A stretch of 64,000 nt of DNA, taken from positions 343,641-407,640 of the forward strand of contig NZ_JAGIZA010000005.1 in the NCBI RefSeq assembly GCF_017813365.1, in the 5' to 3' direction. The number at the start of each line of letters is the position of its first letter. The stretch's first letter is position 1. This document shows, piece after piece, positions 26,215-36,367 of the stretch. The notes under the pieces are model-generated. The model was not told where the DNA came from. It saw nothing but the letters and a program-made list of their open reading frames with translations, and did no database searches. The DNA comes from Roseomonas indoligenes (GTDB taxonomy: Bacteria; Pseudomonadota; Alphaproteobacteria; Acetobacterales; Acetobacteraceae). The position numbers and the translations under genes were made by a program.

Positions 26215-27798
26215 ATGGAACGCCGGACCCTGTTGCGCGCCGGTGCGGGCGCGGCCCTCCTCGGCGGCCTCTCCGCGCCCGCGCTGGGCCAGGATGCCCG
26301 GGCGCGCACCCTGCGCTTCGTCCCCCAGGCCAACCTGACGGCCCTGGACCCGGTCTGGACCACGGCCACCGTCACCAGCAATCACGGCTACTACGTCTTC
26401 GACACGCTCTACGCCGTCGATGCGGGCAACCGCCCCCGGCCGCAGATGGCGGAGGGGCACGAGGTGCTGGACGACGGCCGCCGCTGGCGCTTCCGGCTGC
26501 GCGAAGGCCTGCGCTTCCACGACAACACCCCCGTCCGCGCCGCCGACTGCATCGCCAGCATCAAGCGCTGGTGCGTGCGCGACCCCTTCGGCCAGCTCCT
26601 CGCCCGCGCCGTCTCCGAATGGCGCAGCGTGGATGACCGCACCTTCGAGGCGCTGCTGCCCCGCCCCTTCCCGCTGATGCTGGATGCCCTGGCCAAGCCC
26701 GATGCGAGCGTGTGCTTCATCATGCCCGAACGGCTCGCGGCCACCGAGGCGACGCGCGCCGTGACCGAGATGATCGGTTCCGGCCCCTATCGCTTCGTCC
26801 CAGGCGAGTACAACTCCGGCTCCCGTGTGGTCTATGAGAAGTTCGACGGCTACGTGCCCCGGCAGGAGCCGCCGGAGCGGGCCTCGGGCGGCAAGGTCGC
26901 CCATATCCAGCGCATCGAGTGGCACGTCATCCCCGACGCCTCCACCGTTGCCGCCGCGCTCGTCAATGGCGAGATCGACTGGTGGGAGCGCCCGCTCTCC
27001 GACCTCCGCTCCGTCCTCACCCGCAGCCGCGACATCCGGCAGGAGGTTCTGGACGTGGAGGGCCGCATGGCCCTGATGCGCCTGAACTGCCTGCAGCCCC
27101 CCTTCGACGACGTGCGCCTGCGCCGTGCCGTGCGCCTCTCCGTGGTGCAGCAGGACTACATGCGCGCGGCCCAGGGCGACGACACCGCGCTCTGGAGCGA
27201 TTGCCGCAGCCTCTACCCGCGCCGCACGCCCTACTACCGTGACAACCCCGACCTGATGCCCGGCAGCATCGACGCCGCACGCGCCGCGCTGAAGGAGGCG
27301 GGCTACACGAATGCCAGGACCGTCGTCATCAACCCTACGGACTTCCCGGATATCGGCCCGCTCGGCCAGGTGACGGCCGACGCGCTGCGCCGCGCCGGGA
27401 TGAACATCGACCTCGCCGAGAGCGACTGGGGCACGGTGATCCAGCGCCGCAACTCGCGTGAGCCGGTGGACAAGGGCGGCTGGAGCATCTTCCACACCAC
27501 GGGCACCTCCAACACCTATGGCAGCCCCGCCATGTCCCCCCTCATCCGCGGCCAGGGCGAGGCCGGCTGGTTCGGCTGGTGGAAGAGCGACCGCGCGGAG
27601 GCCCTGACGACCGAGTGGCTCGAAGCACCGGACGACGCCGCGCGCGCCCGCCTCGCCGGGGAGATCGGGCGCCTGGCGCTGGACGAGGTGGCGACGATCC
27701 CGCTCGGCCAGTTCACCATCCGCACCGCCTTTCGCCGCAACCTGACGGGAATGCTGGAGGGAAGCACGCCCTATCCCTGGAACATCCGCCGGACCTGA
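26215..27798 (+). CDS. ABC transporter substrate-binding protein, peptide type (family 5)
   Basis: 527 residues. A short Tat-like leader (ERRTLLRAGAGAALLGGLSA) is cut near ALGQDA. The mature start TLRFVPQANLTALDPVWTT and the blocks MAEGHEVLDDGRRWRFRLR and GLRFHDNTPV line up with the orphan receptor at 4124-5728, so the two are paralogues. It should bind a peptide or similar ligand in the periplasm for a permease encoded elsewhere. ATG 26215 is chosen because the leader begins there and GGAGGA lies at 26201-26206. It is divergent from mutS; maeB follows after 131 bases. Confidence 0.93.
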   Translation: MERRTLLRAGAGAALLGGLSAPALGQDARARTLRFVPQANLTALDPVWTTATVTSNHGYYVFDTLYAVDAGNRPRPQMAEGHEVLDDGRRWRFRLREGLRFHDNTPVRAADCIASIKRWCVRDPFGQLLARAVSEWRSVDDRTFEALLPRPFPLMLDALAKPDASVCFIMPERLAATEATRAVTEMIGSGPYRFVPGEYNSGSRVVYEKFDGYVPRQEPPERASGGKVAHIQRIEWHVIPDASTVAAALVNGEIDWWERPLSDLRSVLTRSRDIRQEVLDVEGRMALMRLNCLQPPFDDVRLRRAVRLSVVQQDYMRAAQGDDTALWSDCRSLYPRRTPYYRDNPDLMPGSIDAARAALKEAGYTNARTVVINPTDFPDIGPLGQVTADALRRAGMNIDLAESDWGTVIQRRNSREPVDKGGWSIFHTTGTSNTYGSPAMSPLIRGQGEAGWFGWWKSDRAEALTTEWLEAPDDAARARLAGEIGRLALDEVATIPLGQFTIRTAFRRNLTGMLEGSTPYPWNIRRT

Positions 27799-27929
27799 CC
27801 CCTCGCCGCAGCGCGAAGGGTGCGGCGCAGCATGCAAGAAACCCGCCTGGGCATTCCCCGGCGGTCCCGCTTCCGCTACACGCGGCCCTCCTGACGCCCC
27901 ATACTGGGGTGAGAGCGGAGGGAGCCGGC

Positions 27930-30248
<2,319 letters not shown>

Positions 30249-30260
30249 CACCGGGCGGCT

Positions 30261-30281
30261 CCAGGGGGCTCCGCCCCCTGG
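30261..30281 (+). terminator. GC-rich hairpin after maeB
   Basis: A 9-base perfect stem (30261-30269 with 30273-30281) and a 3-base loop. No T run follows, so it may be a transcript 3'-end stabiliser or a rho-assisted stop rather than a full intrinsic terminator. Confidence 0.5.
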
Positions 30282-30356
30282 ACCTGTATCGGCCTGCCGC
30301 GGATGCGATGATCGACGGTGCCGCCACCTGAACGGACGGGTCCTGCCCTCGCAGTC

Positions 30357-30379
30357 GCCTCGGCTCCACGAGCCGAGGC
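30357..30379. repeat. Inverted repeat, 9-base perfect arms
   Basis: GCCTCGGCT at 30357-30365 faces AGCCGAGGC at 30371-30379 with a 5-base spacer. It is in the convergent gap after maeB. Role unknown. Confidence 0.5.
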
Positions 30380-30406
30380 GCTCCGTCTGCCGAATGGTTC
30401 CTACTC

Positions 30407-30472
30407 GAAGAAAAGGATGATGGTGAGGGGTCCGGGGAGAGGAAGAACTCCTTCTTCCTCTCCCCCGGTACA
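30407..30472 (-). repeat. Intergenic hairpin element, copy B
   Basis: Matches copy A at 14320-14381 over its whole length, including the AAGAAAAGGATGATGGTGAG flank. The stem is 14 bases, perfect (30434-30447 with 30452-30465), with loop CTCC. Like copy A it lies about 20 bases past the stop of a minus-strand gene in a convergent gap. Confidence 0.7.
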
Positions 30473-30488
30473 TCCCGTCAGCGCAGGC

Positions 30489-31559
30489 TCAGGCCCGCTT
30501 CTCCACGATGAACCCGATGGAGGTCGAGACCAGCCCCTGAATGGAAAGCCGCAGATGCGGCGCCTCCGGGATGGCCAGCGGCGCATCGTTTCCGGGATAG
30601 GGCGGCAAGTCCACGAACTGGTCGAGGATGCCGGTGCCGGTGCCGAAGTCCATCGGCAGCATGCGGTGTCCCGCCAGCGCCAGCCGCGCCTCCAGCTCCT
30701 CGATATGCCGCCGCTGGAAGAGGACCGTGCCGCCCTCCTCGATGGTCGGGCCGTCCGGGTCCATGTTGAACTCCGTGGTGTGCACGGCCACGCCACCGGG
30801 GCGCAGGCATTTCATCGCCTCCACCACGAAGTCCAGCCCCTGCCGGATGGAGCCGCAATGCTCCAGCGAGCAGATGGACCAGAGGAAGTCGAACCCGCCA
30901 TGCAGGTCCGCCGGGATCTCGTTCATGTCCACGGCGCGCATGGAGACGCGCTCGTTGAAGCTCTCCATATCGATCAGGCCAGGCTTGAAGATCGTCTCCA
31001 CCCGACCGCCGTGCTGGTCGGTCTGGATCCAGTTGCGCGCACGCAGGTCGTCGGCGTCGATATCGGTGGCCAGCACCTCCACCCCGCGCGCCGCGAGGAA
31101 GCTCGGCAGCCACTCCGCCCCCACCGCGAAGCCCAGCCCGCGCCGGCCCGGCATCATCATGCCGCGCTCGTACAGGGCCTGCAGGGCGTAGCAGTCCTCC
31201 CACACCTTGCGGTGGTACAGCGGCACGAAGCCGATCTGGCCGCACCAGTGGCGCAGCCATTGGCTCTCGATGTCCTCCTGCCGGCACAGGCGACCGCCAT
31301 AGCCGGTGTCCACCGGGTCCGGCGGCAGGGGGGCCAGGCGCCCGGCTAGCCCGGCCTCGTAGAACTGGCTGGCCATGGCCGAACCCATCACCTTCGTGTT
31401 CCAGGCTGCCAGGTCCGCGTTGCGGGCGGCAGCGCCGGAGGTGACCTCCAGGGAATGCAGCTTGCCGAGGATCTGGCCCGGCGATGTGCGGCTCAGGCCT
31501 TTGGCCAGGGAACGGAGACGACGGAGCAAGGGCAGCGGGTTCCAGAAAGGGTGGGCCAT
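30489..31559 (-). CDS. Class I SAM-dependent methyltransferase
   Basis: 356 residues. The SAM-binding core is seen at about residues 145-300: RRGLGFAVGAEWLPSFLAA then VEVLATDIDADDL (motif I and the acidic residue after strand 2), DFLWSICSLEHCGSIRQGLD (motif with the Ser-Leu-Glu-His type loop) and MKCLRPGGVAVHTTEF. The N-terminal 130 residues are helical, with HWCGQIGFVPLYHRKVWEDC. Proteins of this build occur in polysaccharide and lipid modification loci, but no such neighbours are seen. The substrate is unknown. It stands alone, convergent with maeB. Confidence 0.8.
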   Translation of the reverse strand: MAHPFWNPLPLLRRLRSLAKGLSRTSPGQILGKLHSLEVTSGAAARNADLAAWNTKVMGSAMASQFYEAGLAGRLAPLPPDPVDTGYGGRLCRQEDIESQWLRHWCGQIGFVPLYHRKVWEDCYALQALYERGMMMPGRRGLGFAVGAEWLPSFLAARGVEVLATDIDADDLRARNWIQTDQHGGRVETIFKPGLIDMESFNERVSMRAVDMNEIPADLHGGFDFLWSICSLEHCGSIRQGLDFVVEAMKCLRPGGVAVHTTEFNMDPDGPTIEEGGTVLFQRRHIEELEARLALAGHRMLPMDFGTGTGILDQFVDLPPYPGNDAPLAIPEAPHLRLSIQGLVSTSIGFIVEKRA

Positions 31560-32015
31560 CCCCGTATGGAACAGCCCACCACGTTACCTACCGGGCCTCC
31601 CCGCCCCTGACCACCCCCGGGCGAACCAGGGGAGGGAACCGCGGCCCAGCCTCAACCCGTCTCCCGAAGACCTTCCCGTGTCTTCCGGGAGAGTGCGGCA
31701 GCCTCAGGGCCTGTTGCGGGCCGGGCATGCCCCCCACCGCATGGCGTCCGATCCGGATCCATCCAATCTCCGCCGGCCACCGGGTATGGTCTAGGACTGG
31801 TCGGAGCGGCCCCGGGTAGCTGGACGCCCCGACGAAGCTGACCGACGGCACCGGCCTGCACCTCCACATCCCTTAGGCGGCGAGGCCCTTGGGGCCTTGG
31901 CAATCAGCCACTTCCTGGTGTCAGGCCCGACAACGACGACTGTCCAGGCCGGCTCTGCCATGCTGCACTGCCTAACGTCAGTTCGTTGAAAGCCCGTTAG
32001 GAGCAGCTTGGGGGC
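31560..32015. other. Gap without intact genes
   Basis: No intact gene was found. The base composition is less GC-rich towards the right end. A short scrap resembling a tyrosine integrase N-terminus lies at 31823-31876 (listed separately). The left part holds inverted patches around CTTCCCGTGTCTTCCGGGAG. Confidence 0.5.
31823..31876 (+). pseudogene. Possible scrap of a P4-type tyrosine integrase N-terminus
   Basis: Seventeen codons read DAPTKLTDGTGLHLHIP, closed by TAG at both ends. The pattern Lys-Leu-(Thr/Ala)-Asp-Gly-x-Gly-Leu-(His/Tyr)-Leu is the opening motif of the DUF4102/P4 integrase N-terminal domain. The piece is very short, so the call rests on one motif. It fits the neighbouring patch of small orphan genes being a decayed island. 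Confidence 0.35.
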
Positions 32016-32267
32016 ATGCCCGAAGCCTCTCCCACTGTCTCACAGCCGATTGGCACTCAGCCAGTGGTCGTCAAAGGCCAATGCTACTGCTACGGGCCGG
32101 CCATCATCCGCCCTGACCACACAGGCCAACGGTACGAGTTGGAATTGGACGGCCTGCCCGGCTCACCACGCAAAGGCCTGAGCGATCTCAACCTGATCTA
32201 CTGGGTGGTCGACAGGTGGTGCGAGGCTAACGGGATCAAGCTGGATAGAGCCGGAGCCGCAGAATGA
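32016..32267 (+). CDS. Small protein of unknown function (83 aa)
   Basis: The ATG follows TAGGAGCAGCTTGGGGGC, with AGGAG about 12 bases before. The protein has VVKGQCYCYGPAIIRPDHTG in its first half and DLNLIYWVVDRWCEANGIKL in its second, with three Cys. It has no signal peptide or membrane helix. Codons use more A and T in third positions than the flanking core genes, which suggests it came by transfer. No family was recognised. It is the first of several small genes in the 32-33.4 kb patch. Confidence 0.5.
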   Translation: MPEASPTVSQPIGTQPVVVKGQCYCYGPAIIRPDHTGQRYELELDGLPGSPRKGLSDLNLIYWVVDRWCEANGIKLDRAGAAE

Positions 32268-32357
32268 TCTGAGGAAGGAAAGGCTGCTATCCCCGGCCAC
32301 CTCGTCTTCGGAGCCAGCCTCAGCTAGGTTCCGCGCTTCCTGAGTGGGCGGACTGAC

Positions 32358-32609
32358 ATGGCGAAGTTGACTTACACGGTTGTCCAGGTTGGTTCGGAAT
32401 GGGTCATCCGGCTGAACGACGCCGAGTATACGGGCTACAGGTCTCAGGAGAGCGCTGTCACGGCCGCCAAGGCTGTCGCGGCCAAGCTCGGCCTCAACGG
32501 CAGCGATACCTTCGTCGAGGTTCGCGGAACCGATGGCTCAACCAAGACCGTCTTCGCTTCCGATCCCGAGCCCCCGACCATTGACAGCATGATGGATGCC
32601 GAGCGCTGA
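32358..32609 (+). CDS. DUF2188-like small protein (83 aa)
   Basis: The pattern is strand-strand-helix-strand: YTVVQVGSEWVIRLNDAEY, then SQESAVTAAKAVAAKLG, then FVEVRGTDGSTKTVF. A Trp in the second strand, an Ala-rich helix and a final VxxxDG turn are typical of DUF2188, a small cytoplasmic fold of unknown role. The match is from memory of the pattern and is tentative. Composition is less GC-rich than in the core genes. Its 3' end overlaps by 72 bases the 3' end of an opposite-strand small gene. Confidence 0.55.
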   Translation: MAKLTYTVVQVGSEWVIRLNDAEYTGYRSQESAVTAAKAVAAKLGLNGSDTFVEVRGTDGSTKTVFASDPEPPTIDSMMDAER

Positions 32610-32798
32610 CCTTCTCGGCCTCGCCCGCTTTTTCGCTTCCGCCGTCAGCCGCTCCAATTCGGGCATGCCAGCATCTATGGCGTCGTCGCTGGCCTTGTAG
32701 GACCGACTGCTGCTGGCAAGCGTCCGTCCGCGCGCCATCACCAGCCACCACCACTGCGTGGAAACCTGGCCGCGGCGTTCCAGGATAAGTCTGGGCAT
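32538..32798 (-). CDS. Small DUF1508/YegP-like protein (86 aa), tentative
   Basis: The start ATG 32798 gives MPRLILERRGQ, then TQWWWLVMARGRTLASSSRSY, then a helix (DDAIDAGMPELERL). This is the strand-turn-strand-helix order of DUF1508 proteins, which carry an aromatic first strand followed by GR-x-(L/I)-A-x-S. The C-terminal 30 residues are basic and overlap, on the opposite strand, the end of the DUF2188-like gene. No clear ribosome site was seen. The coding case is moderate: the protein pattern is good, but the overlap counts against it. Confidence 0.4.
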   Translation of the reverse strand: MPRLILERRGQVSTQWWWLVMARGRTLASSSRSYKASDDAIDAGMPELERLTAEAKKRARPRRSALGIHHAVNGRGLGIGSEDGLG

Positions 32799-33060
32799 CG
32801 GATCGTTCACCACGTGCTCGCCCCAGCCTGAGTGGAGGCGCTGTACCACGGGGCAAGGACAGGGGACGTTGCCGTTCTATGGCGAGAGAGCTTCGGGTGA
32901 AGCTTTCTCCACAAGCCAAGAACGTTAACGGAGAGATATGGTAACGCGTTCGTGAGTGCCCTAGACCACCTTTGGTTGCATTCCTCCGATGGGAACCGCA
33001 AGCCGCTGCAGAGAGGGTGGGTGATTGTTCGACGCGATCGGGCCGGCAGGACCAGCATCG

Positions 33061-33363
33061 ATGATCAGCGGATGCGGACCGCTCAGCGGCCCGTCTTACC
33101 TGTACCGCGGCGCGACGATCGACGGAAACGCACAGGCGACGCTCTTTCGCATCACCATGCCTGGCCACCTTATCGACGGCTGGTCAGGGATGTGCCGGCT
33201 CGACGATGCGATCGGCCTGATCGATGCCGCGCACGGGCAGAGGGAGCGGGCGTTGCAACTCCTGTCACCACCGGAGCGAACAGGAGAGAGCCTGGGCCGA
33301 AAGTGGCTCCGGGCGGGCTGGTCACTCGTCAATCGACAGGATGACGCTTCCAGTTCCGGCTGA
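33061..33363 (+). CDS. Possible small protein of unknown function (100 aa)
   Basis: From ATG 33061 the frame gives SYLYRGATIDGNAQATLFRI, then MPGHLIDGWSGMCRLDDAIG and LIDAAHGQRERALQLL, which has the feel of a folded domain; the last 30 residues look random. An in-frame start at 33025 is also possible. There is no clear ribosome site. An open frame on the opposite strand (33096-33464) reads as Ser/Arg/Pro-rich and is the less likely one. No family was recognised. Confidence 0.35.
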   Translation: MISGCGPLSGPSYLYRGATIDGNAQATLFRITMPGHLIDGWSGMCRLDDAIGLIDAAHGQRERALQLLSPPERTGESLGRKWLRAGWSLVNRQDDASSSG

Positions 33364-33551
33364 TCCCCAAGACCGAACGGAGAGCGACAGCAAGTCCGCC
33401 TCGCTCCGGCACCGAAGTTACGTGAGTCCGGGTCCGGAAAGCCTCGACAGGCCGAGAAGACCACAGACAGGTCGAGAGCTGAGCAGCCTGCCGGTTCTGA
33501 CGACAGGATGCCCGCTCCCGAACAATAGCCTCACGCCACCGTTGAATCGGA

Positions 33552-34547
33552 TCAGCTATCCAGCCGGATGCCCAGTTCCCGGATCAACGGCCGCCACTCC
33601 CCGTTCTCCTTCGCCACGAAGGCGGCGAACTCGGCCGGGGAGTAGTTGGCGCGCTCGATTCCCAGGGTTGTGAAGCGGGCGCTCATCTCGTCGGAGGCGA
33701 TGGCGCGTGCCAGCTCGGTGGAGAGACGGGCAACGACCGGCGCCGGCGTGCCGGCCGGTACGCAGATCCCCTGCCAGCCATAAGCCACCGCGCTGCCGAA
33801 GCCGAGTTCCCGCGCCGTCGGCACCTCCGGCGAGGTGGGGGAGCGCGCCTCGCTCAGCACGCAGAGCGCGCGCACCTTGCCGTCCCGGATGAAGGCGGTC
33901 CCGGTGGCGCAGTCGATCATCACGCTGTCCACCGTCCCGGCCAGCAGGTCCTGCATGGCCGCGGGCCCTCCGCGATAGGGCACATGCGTCGCGTCGAACC
34001 CGGCGCGCCGCTTGAACATTTCCATCGCTAGGTGGTGAGGGGAGGCGACGGCGGGCGTGCCATAGGTCGGAACCCTCGCCCTCGCCGCGGCGATATAGCC
34101 CGCCAGGTCCTGTACCGGGCTATCCGCCCGCACGACGAGGAACAGCGGAAAGCGCCCGATGAAGCCCACGCCCGCCAGGTCCTTCTCCGGGTCGTAGGGC
34201 AGGCGCGCATAGAGGGCGGGGTTGTAGACGAGGATCCCGTTATCGACGTGCAGCAGCGTGTAGCCATCCGCCGGGCTGCGGGAGACCGCCTCGCTGGCCA
34301 CCACCGCGCCGCCGCCCGGGCGATTCTCCACCACCACGTTCTGGCCGAGGCGCGGCCCCATCTGCGCGGCGATCATGCGCCCGAACAGGTCCGAGGCCCC
34401 GCCGGGCGGATAGCCGATGATCAGCCGCAGCGGATGGTCCGGCCAGGCGGACTGGGCCATGGCGCGGGGGGCGACGAGCGCCGCGGCCCCGAGGCCGAGT
34501 GCCCCGCGCGCGAGGCCTCGGCGGGTGTTGATGGGGTGCGGCGGCAT
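33552..34547 (-). CDS. Bug-family periplasmic receptor (tripartite tricarboxylate transporter type)
   Basis: 331 residues from ATG 34547. A Tat-like leader (TRRGLARGALGLGAAALVA, cut near AMAQS) precedes the family start WPDHPLRLIIGYPPGGASD. Further marks are GQNVVVENRPGGGAVVA near residue 85, THVPYRGGPAAMQDLLAG near 195 and GWQGICVPAGTP near 260. Bug proteins bind small organic acids in the periplasm and hand them to TctAB-type permeases. No tct permease gene is next to it. An AEC-type carrier gene starts upstream on the same strand, about 120 bases away, so the two may be expressed together. Confidence 0.93.
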   Translation of the reverse strand: MPPHPINTRRGLARGALGLGAAALVAPRAMAQSAWPDHPLRLIIGYPPGGASDLFGRMIAAQMGPRLGQNVVVENRPGGGAVVASEAVSRSPADGYTLLHVDNGILVYNPALYARLPYDPEKDLAGVGFIGRFPLFLVVRADSPVQDLAGYIAAARARVPTYGTPAVASPHHLAMEMFKRRAGFDATHVPYRGGPAAMQDLLAGTVDSVMIDCATGTAFIRDGKVRALCVLSEARSPTSPEVPTARELGFGSAVAYGWQGICVPAGTPAPVVARLSTELARAIASDEMSARFTTLGIERANYSPAEFAAFVAKENGEWRPLIRELGIRLDS

Positions 34548-34666
34548 CGGAAGGTTCCCGGGAAGGCAGGCAATCGGACGCGCATCATGCGGCAGCACCG
34601 GGGCGCCGCCAATCGGAGGCGCATCGACGAATCGCACTGCCGGGCGCCGCTCCGCCCAGCCCGGCA

Positions 34667-35596
34667 TCACGGCAGCGGCAGGAATGCCCAGAGAATGAAC
34701 AGCCACAGCGGCAGGGTCACCACGGCCACCACGTGCTGCATCGTGGTCATTGCCGCCATTAGCGGCGCATCCCCGCCCATCAGCCGCGCCATGACATAGG
34801 CGGTGGTGGCCGTGGGCTGCGCCATGAACACCGTGGCGATCGTGGCCGGCAGCGCCTCCAGCCCCAGCGCCAGGCACAGGGCGAGGGTCAGGGCCGGCAT
34901 CGCCGTCAGCTTCAGCGCCGCCGTCGCGGCCTGCAGCGTGAAGCGGTCCCGCATCGCCTCCGCCCCCAGCGCCGCGCCCACCGCCAGCAGCCCGAGCGAG
35001 ACGGAAGCCTGCCCGAGGGTGCGCGCCAGCGGCCCCAGCCCCGGCGGCAGCCCGCCCAGCCCCGCCAGCACGAAGCCCAGCACGCAGCCGAGGATGAGCG
35101 GGTTCAGCGCCACCTGACGCAGCACCCGCCAGGGATCCGGCCGCGGCCCGGCCCCGCCCAGCGCGAAGACGGGCGTGATGATGATCTGCACGCAGGGCAC
35201 GATCAGCCCCACCGTGACCGCCGCCAGCCCGGTGCCGGGCGCCCCGAACACCGCGCCGGCGATGGCGAAGCCCAGCAGGTTGTTGAACCGGATCCCGCCC
35301 TGCAGCACCGAGGTTCCGGCCGCATGCCCCTGTCCGAAGGCCCGCGCCAGCAGCAGCGAAGCGCCGGCGCCGATCAGCAGCGCCAGCCAGAGCGCCGCGG
35401 CCATCCCGGCGATCGGCACCGTCCCCAGCCGCACGGAGGAGAGCGAGGAGGCCAGCAGGCAGGGCAGCAGGACCCAGAAGACGAGCTTCTCGATCCCCGC
35501 CCACACCGCATCATCCCGCAGGAGCCGGCGCTTCAACACCGCGCCGAGGGCGATCAGTCCGAAGGCCGGCAGGAAAGCGTCGAGCCAGGGCCCCAC
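34667..35596 (-). CDS. AEC family transporter (auxin efflux carrier/MdcF-like)
   Basis: 309 residues with about 10 membrane helices in two five-helix halves. The start region LDAFLPAFGLIALGAVLKR and the later LLPCLLASSLSSV, GGIRFNNLLGFAIAGAVFG and FMAQPTATTAYVMARLMGGD are typical of the bacterial AEC family; the proline-containing stretch in the second half matches malonate/malate carriers. It starts with GTG at 35596, 4 bases after the GST stop, with GAGGAC upstream, so the two genes form an operon. It probably moves an organic anion; the substrate is unknown. Confidence 0.88.
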   Translation of the reverse strand: MGPWLDAFLPAFGLIALGAVLKRRLLRDDAVWAGIEKLVFWVLLPCLLASSLSSVRLGTVPIAGMAAALWLALLIGAGASLLLARAFGQGHAAGTSVLQGGIRFNNLLGFAIAGAVFGAPGTGLAAVTVGLIVPCVQIIITPVFALGGAGPRPDPWRVLRQVALNPLILGCVLGFVLAGLGGLPPGLGPLARTLGQASVSLGLLAVGAALGAEAMRDRFTLQAATAALKLTAMPALTLALCLALGLEALPATIATVFMAQPTATTAYVMARLMGGDAPLMAAMTTMQHVVAVVTLPLWLFILWAFLPLP

Positions 35597-35599
35597 GAA

Positions 35600-36298
35600 C
35601 TAAGTCAGGTCCTCGGCAGGAGCGTTCCGTGCCATGCCGCCGAAGGCGTCCAGCAGCCGCCCCCGCCAGGCATGCACGGGATCATCCGGCGTCAGCAGCG
35701 GAAAGGCCGAGACGCAGCGTGCCCATTGCAGCGGCCCGAAGGCGATGTAGTCCGCCGCCCCCGCCGTGGTGCCGGAAAGCCAGGGCCTCTCCCGCAGCAC
35801 CATGCGAAGCGGGTGCAGGTCGCGCCGGAACGCTTCCACCGCCGCATCCCGCCCCGCCGTCACCTCCGCCAGGGCCATCCCGAACCGCTTCTCCCGTGAC
35901 TGGACGAAGTAGGCCGCATCCTCCGGCGCCAGGACCCCGGGGATGTCGGAGACGACCATCTTCGCGATCGCCGGCGCCACCACCGCGTCGGACCAGGTAT
36001 TGACGAAGCGCGCCAGCGCCCGCCCCCCTTCCCCGCCGAAGAGGCTCGGCACGCCCGGCCAGTGGTCCTCCAGATATTCCAGGATGGTCCAGCTCTCGTG
36101 CACCGTGCGGCCGTCATGCCTGAGAACCGGCACCTTGTCCGTGCCGGCATCGGCGATGGTCGCCTTCTCCGTGAAGCGCCAGGGCAGCGCCTCGTGCGGG
36201 ATGCCCTTGTGCGCCAGCGCCATCCTCACCCGCCAGCAATAGGGGGAGAAGCGCCGCGAGGGGTCCGCGCCGCAGAGGTCATGGAGGATCACGGACAT
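35600..36298 (-). CDS. Glutathione S-transferase family protein, LigE-like
   Basis: 232 residues. The thioredoxin-like N-terminal domain has [19 protein letters not shown] at about 15-33 and [18 protein letters not shown] near 55, the glutathione-binding cis-Pro and Glu-Ser pair. The C-terminal helical domain has [17 protein letters not shown] and [14 protein letters not shown]. The SPY-x-WR start and the [10 protein letters not shown] end recall the beta-etherase (LigE) branch of bacterial GSTs, which cleave aryl ethers, though general detoxification is equally possible. It is the first gene of a pair with the AEC carrier and divergent from glpK. Confidence 0.85.
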   Translation of the reverse strand: MSVILHDLCGADPSRRFSPYCWRVRMALAHKGIPHEALPWRFTEKATIADAGTDKVPVLRHDGRTVHESWTILEYLEDHWPGVPSLFGGEGGRALARFVNTWSDAVVAPAIAKMVVSDIPGVLAPEDAAYFVQSREKRFGMALAEVTAGRDAAVEAFRRDLHPLRMVLRERPWLSGTTAGAADYIAFGPLQWARCVSAFPLLTPDDPVHAWRGRLLDAFGGMARNAPAEDLT

Positions 36299-36367
36299 GC
36301 CGCCTATCGTGCGCCGGGAATCGCCGCCATGGAAGCGGGCGGCCAAGGGCGCTGGGGGAAGACGGGA

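Noticed and set aside
33096..33464. Minus-strand 122-residue frame
   Set aside because: Ser/Arg/Pro-rich, with no pattern; the plus-strand frame at 33061-33363 is a better, though weak, candidate.
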